From positions 1-25,202 of the forward strand of contig JBASNZ010000113.1 of assembly GCA_049657775.1 (NCBI GenBank): 25,202 nucleotides of DNA, in the 5' to 3' direction. Positions within the stretch are counted from its first letter, which is position 1. Every line of letters starts with the position of its first letter. The notes below the pieces were generated by a model, which ran no database searches, was not told where the DNA came from, and saw nothing but the letters and a program-made list of their open reading frames with translations. Positions 22,330-25,202 of the stretch are shown in pieces. This DNA comes from JBASNZ01 sp049657775. Lineage in GTDB: Bacteria; Actinomycetota; Coriobacteriia; Anaerosomatales; Anaerosomataceae. Made by a program: the position numbers and the translations under genes.

Positions 22330-23064
22330 ATGACTCAGCCTGTCGTTCGCATCGTTGACCTGCACAAGTCATTCGGCTCCCTTGAGGTGCTGAAGGGCGT
22401 CAACATCGAAGTCCGGCGCGGCGAGGTGGTCGTCATCCTTGGTCCCAGCGGCTCGGGCAAGTCGACCATGCTTCGTTGCGTGAACCATCTTGAAGAGCCC
22501 ACAAGTGGTGAGGTCTGGCTTCAGGACGTGCAGATCAATGCCCCTGGCACCAACGTGAACAAGGTGCGCGAGCACATCGGCATGGTGTTCCAGAGCTTCA
22601 ACCTCTTCCCACACCTGACGGCCAAAGGGAACGTGATGCTCGCCCAGCGCAAGGTGCTTGGACGCGGCGAGGACGAAGCATCGCGCATCGCTGATGAGCA
22701 GCTTGCGAAGGTCGGGCTCTCTGACCGCGCGGACCACTATCCCTCGCAGCTTTCCGGTGGTCAGCAGCAGCGTGTTGCAATCGCCCGGGCGCTCGCGATG
22801 GACCCGATCGTGATGCTCTTTGACGAGGTCACCTCGGCACTCGATCCTGAACTCGTTCGTGACGTACTCGAGGTCATGAAGGGACTTGCTCGCGGTGGAA
22901 TGACGATGCTCGTCGTGACGCACGAAATGGGCTTTGCCCGTGACGTGGCGACGCGTGCCGTGTTCATGGACGGCGGCGTCATCGTCGAGGAGGGCACCCC
23001 GGCCGAGGTCTTCGACACCCCCAAGCACGAACGGACCAAGGACTTCCTCGGTCACATCAGGTAG
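22330..23064 (+). CDS. Polar amino acid ABC transporter ATP-binding protein (GlnQ/HisP type)
   Basis: A 244-residue cytoplasmic ATPase that powers the importer. Motifs in order: A-loop and strand start VVRIVDLHKSFG, Walker A GPSGSGKST (about 39-47), Q-loop VFQSFNLFPHLT, signature LSGGQQQR, Walker B VMLFDEVTSALDPE and the switch histidine in VVTHEMGFA. The Glu after Walker B Asp is present, so it should be active. Length and motifs match the HisP/GlnQ/ArtP class. The ATG at 22330 is preferred over the GTG at 22321 because GAGGTGAG lies directly upstream of it and the GTG overlaps the permease stop. It pairs with the permease at 20990; a strong terminator follows, which marks the end of the operon. 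Confidence 0.95.
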   Translation: MTQPVVRIVDLHKSFGSLEVLKGVNIEVRRGEVVVILGPSGSGKSTMLRCVNHLEEPTSGEVWLQDVQINAPGTNVNKVREHIGMVFQSFNLFPHLTAKGNVMLAQRKVLGRGEDEASRIADEQLAKVGLSDRADHYPSQLSGGQQQRVAIARALAMDPIVMLFDEVTSALDPELVRDVLEVMKGLARGGMTMLVVTHEMGFARDVATRAVFMDGGVIVEEGTPAEVFDTPKHERTKDFLGHIR

Positions 23065-23079
23065 GTTTCTGGAGTTCCG

Positions 23080-23118
23080 TACCCGCGTCCGGTGCCTTGG
23101 GGCACCGGTTCGCGGGTA
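23080..23118 (+). terminator. Two-step hairpin terminator after the ABC operon
   Basis: The outer stem TACCCGCG (23080-23087) pairs with CGCGGGTA (23111-23118). An inner stem CGGTGCC (23090-23096) pairs with GGCACCG (23101-23107) around TTGG. A weakly T-rich run (TGTTCTGATCGT) follows. It separates the transporter from hpf. Confidence 0.8.
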
Positions 23119-23152
23119 TGTTCTGATCGTCCGGACGATGAGGAGGTCCACG

Positions 23153-23692
23153 ATGAACATGATCGTCAAGGGACGCCGTATGGAGGTCAGCCCTGCCATC
23201 CGCGAGTACGCCGAGGAGAAAGTCGGCCGCGTTGCCAAGATGCTCGACGACAACAAGATCCTGAGCGCCGAAGTCGAGCTGTACGCGGAGCGGAACCCTT
23301 CGATCGAGAAGGGGCACGTCGCAGAAGTCACCATGTATACAACGGGCCATGTGATCCGTGCCAAAGAGGCCGCCGGCGACATGTACGCCGCCATCGACAT
23401 CGTCTCCGAGAAGCTTGAGCGGCAGGTTCGCAAGTTCAAGACGAAGATGCTCGATCGTCACAAGGCACCGGCTCAGCTGCCGGAGCCGGTCGAGTCGGAA
23501 GAGGTTGAGGTCGAGCCTGTTATCGTCAAGACCAAGATCGTCGAGGTCAAGCCCATGTCATCCGAGGAAGCCATCCTCCAGATGGAGCTGCTCGGTCATG
23601 ACTTCTTCGTGTTCTCCTCGGCCGAGACAGAGGCGATCAACGTGCTGTACCGCCGCAACGACGGCGACTACGGGCTGATCGAGCCCCGATAG
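23153..23692 (+). CDS. hpf: Ribosome hibernation-promoting factor, long form
   Basis: A 179-residue protein of the HPF/RaiA family. The N-terminal domain (about 1-100) begins MIVKGRRMEVSPAIREYAEEK and has the KGHVAEVTMY strand and VIRAKEAAGDMYAAIDIVSEKLERQVRK helix that sit in the decoding region of the 30S subunit. After an acidic, Pro/Glu/Val-rich linker, the C-terminal domain (about 122-179) with KPMSSEEAILQMELLGHDFFVF and NVLYRRNDGDYGLIEP matches the dimerisation domain. Long HPF joins two 70S ribosomes into inactive 100S dimers in stationary or stress conditions. The ATG at 23153 has AGGAGG upstream. It stands between two strong terminators, so it is a single-gene unit. No clear promoter hexamers were seen in the gap before it. 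Confidence 0.95.
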   Translation: MNMIVKGRRMEVSPAIREYAEEKVGRVAKMLDDNKILSAEVELYAERNPSIEKGHVAEVTMYTTGHVIRAKEAAGDMYAAIDIVSEKLERQVRKFKTKMLDRHKAPAQLPEPVESEEVEVEPVIVKTKIVEVKPMSSEEAILQMELLGHDFFVFSSAETEAINVLYRRNDGDYGLIEPR

Positions 23693-23714
23693 CACTGATC
23701 CAGACACACGGATT

Positions 23715-23749
23715 CGAACGGGAGGGAGCCTTGCGGCCCCTCCCGTTCG
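23715..23749 (+). terminator. Rho-independent terminator after hpf
   Basis: CGAACGGGAGGG (23715-23726) pairs perfectly with 23738-23749, and GCC/GGC closes the loop inside. TGCTTGTG follows. This is the strongest terminator-like hairpin in the window. Confidence 0.85.
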
Positions 23750-23784
23750 TGCTTGTGCGGCGCCCTCTCCGCGGGGGCGAGCGG

Positions 23785-23813
23785 TTGACACACGGGTACC
23801 CGAGGGCTTGAAT
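23785..23813 (+). promoter_or_regulatory. Sigma-70 promoter with a palindrome in its spacer
   Basis: A perfect -35 TTGACA (23785-23790) and a -10 TTGAAT (23808-23813) stand 17 bp apart. The perfect 10-bp palindrome CGGGTACCCG (23793-23802) lies in the spacer, a place where a repressor or activator could act. The transcript would carry a leader of about 70 nt before the GTG at 23890. Confidence 0.6.
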
Positions 23814-23848
23814 GAGTCTGGTGGTGGCTATCCCGGTTCTCGCACGAG

Positions 23849-23866
23849 TTGCAGTCAAATTGCAGT
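23849..23866. repeat. Two TTGCAGT direct repeats, one helical turn apart
   Basis: TTGCAGT at 23849-23855 and 23860-23866, start to start 11 bp, in the leader of the next gene and about 30 bases after the likely transcription start. Same-face spacing suits a tandem binding site; chance cannot be excluded. Confidence 0.45.
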
Positions 23867-23889
23867 AACGGACGAAACAGGGGGCACTA

Positions 23890-24549
23890 GTGGAGCAGAA
23901 TGTTTCGGCGAGCACGCTCGCTGAGATCGAAGAAGCTCTCTCCCAGGTCTCGGAGATCAGGGCGGCACGCGTCGTCGCGTCGCCCGAGGGCTTTATCCAG
24001 GAGATCCACGTCTTGGCGCTTCCCACCAAGTCGCCCAAGCAGCTTGTGCGCGACATCGAATCCACGATCATGGCTGCCTTCGGCATTCCTGTGGACCACA
24101 AGAAGATCTCAATTGCGCAGCTGGGGCAGGACGTCATGCCGCGCGACGAAGTTGCCGTGCAGCCCCGGGCTCTCATTCGCTCTATCAACGCCGAGGTGAG
24201 CGGGGTTCACGCTCATACCACGGTCACCCTCGAGCTGGAAGGCGACCTCCACGTTGGCGAGGCTTCAGGTCCGGCCAGCCAGACGGCCCGGCAGCGTCAG
24301 GTGGCCCAGGCCACGCTGAACGCCGTCGAGGAGTACTTGGGCGGCACGATGACCTTCGCTTTGGAGGACGTAGACATCGTCCGCCTCGGCAGGGAGTCCG
24401 TTGCGGTAGCGTGCGTCGTCCTGGTAACGTCACTGGGCGAGCAAGCTTTCTCGGGCGCAGCGCTTGTGCGCATGAACGAGAAGGACTCGATCGTGAAAGC
24501 GACGCTTGATGCGATCAACCGCCGCATGGGTTTCTTGACAACCTCATAG
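23890..24549 (+). CDS. Uncharacterised conserved-looking protein with two alpha/beta domains
   Basis: A 219-residue protein, probably cytoplasmic: no signal peptide or membrane helix. I cannot name a family. The first domain (about 5-78) has a helix, ARVVASPEGFIQEIHVLAL, then SPKQLVRDIESTIMAAFGI and VDHKKISIAQL, a beta-alpha-beta pattern. The second domain (about 95-215) reads strand (HTTVTLELEGD), a Gly/Ala/Ser turn (GEASGPASQTARQ), helix (VAQATLNAVEEYLG), strand (VACVVLVTSLGEQAFSGAALV) and final helix (DSIVKATLDAINRRMGF). That pattern is vaguely like the regulatory domain of 2-isopropylmalate synthase, so binding of a small ligand is possible (weak inference). The GTG at 23890 has AGGGGG seven bases upstream. 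It has its own promoter. Confidence 0.75.
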   Translation: MEQNVSASTLAEIEEALSQVSEIRAARVVASPEGFIQEIHVLALPTKSPKQLVRDIESTIMAAFGIPVDHKKISIAQLGQDVMPRDEVAVQPRALIRSINAEVSGVHAHTTVTLELEGDLHVGEASGPASQTARQRQVAQATLNAVEEYLGGTMTFALEDVDIVRLGRESVAVACVVLVTSLGEQAFSGAALVRMNEKDSIVKATLDAINRRMGFLTTS

Positions 24550-24621
24550 ACACCAGTTTGGGCCAACGCCGTGAGCACCGGTTTGAACACTGTCAGCACA
24601 CGACTGAGCGGAGCGGACAGG

Positions 24622-24649
24622 TTCTTCCATTACTAGCGGAATGGGAGGA
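24622..24649 (+). promoter_or_regulatory. Hairpin masking a purine-rich GGGAGGAG element
   Basis: TTCTTCCATT (24622-24631) pairs with AATGGGAGGA (24640-24649), ten pairs with two wobbles, loop ACTAGCGG. The right arm is an ideal Shine-Dalgarno sequence, yet no ATG, GTG or TTG lies at a usable distance after it. The first ATG is at 24679. The rest of the 250-bp gap (24550-24799) shows only an imperfect repeat, CACCAGTTTG (24551-24560) and CACCGGTTTG (24576-24585), and the small frame below. Confidence 0.4.
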
Positions 24650-24678
24650 GACACCATCTGAAAAGGGGGTCTTCTCAC

Positions 24679-24753
24679 ATGAAGCGTATCGTCTTTTTGC
24701 TCAGCTCAATCGCCGCTCTCGTTCTTGGCGGCGGCGCGCACTTCCGTCTCTAG
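24679..24753 (+). CDS. Possible 24-residue hydrophobic peptide
   Basis: A short frame with an ATG nine bases after GGGGG. The peptide starts MKRIVFLLSSIAALVLGGG and ends AHFRL: two basic residues, one hydrophobic stretch long enough to span the membrane or serve as a signal sequence, and a short polar tail. It stands 46 bases before a membrane sensor gene. It could be a small membrane protein, a leader peptide or an exported signal peptide. A different 80-codon frame (24558-24800) overlaps it, so only one of the two can be the main product. Length alone gives little statistical support. Confidence 0.35.
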   Translation: MKRIVFLLSSIAALVLGGGAHFRL

Positions 24754-24799
24754 TACGCAATGCGGCGTTGGCCCGCTTAGTCAGCAAGGCTGGTTTTTG

Positions 24800-25202
24800 A
24801 TGCCGAGAGCCATGCACATATACACATACGCGCTCTGTGCACTTGCAGGCATTGTGACGGCTGCCCTCTTCTTTGCGTATCCAATACCGAATTGGCTTCC
24901 GGTTGTCGCACTGCTGCTACTGGACTTCATCACTGAGAACTTCGTTTTCGAACTACCGATTGCAGGGTCAGTGTCGCTGGCATTCGCTGTCACCTATGCT
25001 GCCCTTCTTCATTCGGGGCCATTCGCGGCCGTAGTGTGCGCGGTTGCTGGGTCGACCAACATGCAGGAGTTCCGCGAGGGCAAGCCGATGATACTGCGGC
25101 TCTTCAACGCAGCGCAGCTGGCTCTGTCTGCAGGTCTTGCGGGTCTTGCGTATTCCGGTCTTGGCGGGTCGATGCTTTCAAAGCACGTAGGTAGTCTTGA
25201 GA
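24800..25202 (+). CDS. N-terminal part of a membrane sensor protein (MASE-like), cut by window edge
   Basis: The first 134 codons of a protein that continues beyond the window. It has four or five hydrophobic segments: IYTYALCALAGIVTAALFF, WLPVVALLLLDFI, VSLAFAVTYAALLHSGPFAAVVCAV and LFNAAQLALSAGLAGLAYSG. The order, with SLAFAVTYAAL and RLFNAAQLALSAGLAGL, resembles the integral-membrane sensory N terminus that in many actinobacteria precedes HD-GYP or GGDEF signalling domains. That output domain is outside the window, so the link to cyclic-di-GMP is an inference. The ATG at 24800 has only a weak AAGG upstream; the ATG at 24812, with GAGAG close by, is an alternative. The codon use is less GC-biased than in the genes to the left. 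Confidence 0.7.
   Translation, partial: MPRAMHIYTYALCALAGIVTAALFFAYPIPNWLPVVALLLLDFITENFVFELPIAGSVSLAFAVTYAALLHSGPFAAVVCAVAGSTNMQEFREGKPMILRLFNAAQLALSAGLAGLAYSGLGGSMLSKHVGSLE

Noticed and set aside
23089..23152. raiA-type RNA before hpf
   Set aside because: The gap between the ABC operon and hpf is under 90 bases and is mostly the terminator hairpin.
24558..24800. 80-codon plus-strand frame whose TGA overlaps the sensor ATG
   Set aside because: The TGATG overlap is attractive, but the ATG at 24558 has no ribosome binding site, the composition is Arg-rich and frame-shift-like, and the hydrophobic peptide frame inside it looks more protein-like. Kept as an open alternative, not called.

Overview
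The window is a GC-rich, densely coded chromosome segment with many GTG starts, ATGA/GTGA stop-start overlaps and strong GGAGG ribosome binding sites. Cell-wall-binding type 2 (CWB2) repeat proteins, a short-form adenosylhomocysteinase, long-form HPF and a MASE-like membrane sensor point to an actinobacterium. A deep-branching, possibly anaerobic member of the Coriobacteriia/Anaerosomatales type is my best guess (inference; there is no rRNA in the window).

Left part (1-11.3 kb): a surface polysaccharide locus. On the minus strand lie the start of a glycosyltransferase and a Wzx-type flippase, plus a second glycosyltransferase. On the plus strand, a tightly coupled run encodes a GT4-like glycosyltransferase, an O-antigen ligase/polymerase, a Wzz-like chain-length protein and two more GT4 glycosyltransferases. 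Together these could build, polymerise, export and size an exopolysaccharide. Two secreted CWB2 proteins accompany the locus. One (1821-4178) carries a BNR-type beta-propeller that keeps a His/His/Tyr/Arg pattern like that of propeller polysaccharide lyases. The other (11357-13606) carries a SpoIID/LytB domain.

Middle part (13.6-18.7 kb): purine nucleoside phosphorylase, adenosylhomocysteinase and methylthioribose-1-phosphate isomerase form a block for recycling by-products of S-adenosylmethionine use. An AEC-family permease and a ComF-type phosphoribosyltransferase follow. The MtnA protein carries an unusual insertion of about 48 residues.

Right part (18.7-23.1 kb): an ABC importer of the polar amino acid type with two different lipoprotein receptors, one permease gene and one ATPase gene. 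Three things make it unusual. A roughly 200-nt structured leader with a closing P1 helix and a sequestered Shine-Dalgarno precedes the first receptor; it looks like a translational riboswitch and I could not match it to a class. The first receptor lacks the arginine that normally holds the amino acid carboxylate. The permease has an additional extracytoplasmic domain of about 140 residues at its N terminus. This is my best candidate for an undescribed system.

Right end (23.1-25.2 kb): a monocistronic long HPF between two strong hairpins, an unrecognised two-domain protein behind a good promoter, a possible 24-residue hydrophobic peptide, and the start of a membrane sensor protein cut by the window edge. 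No tRNA, rRNA, CRISPR array or insertion sequence was seen.
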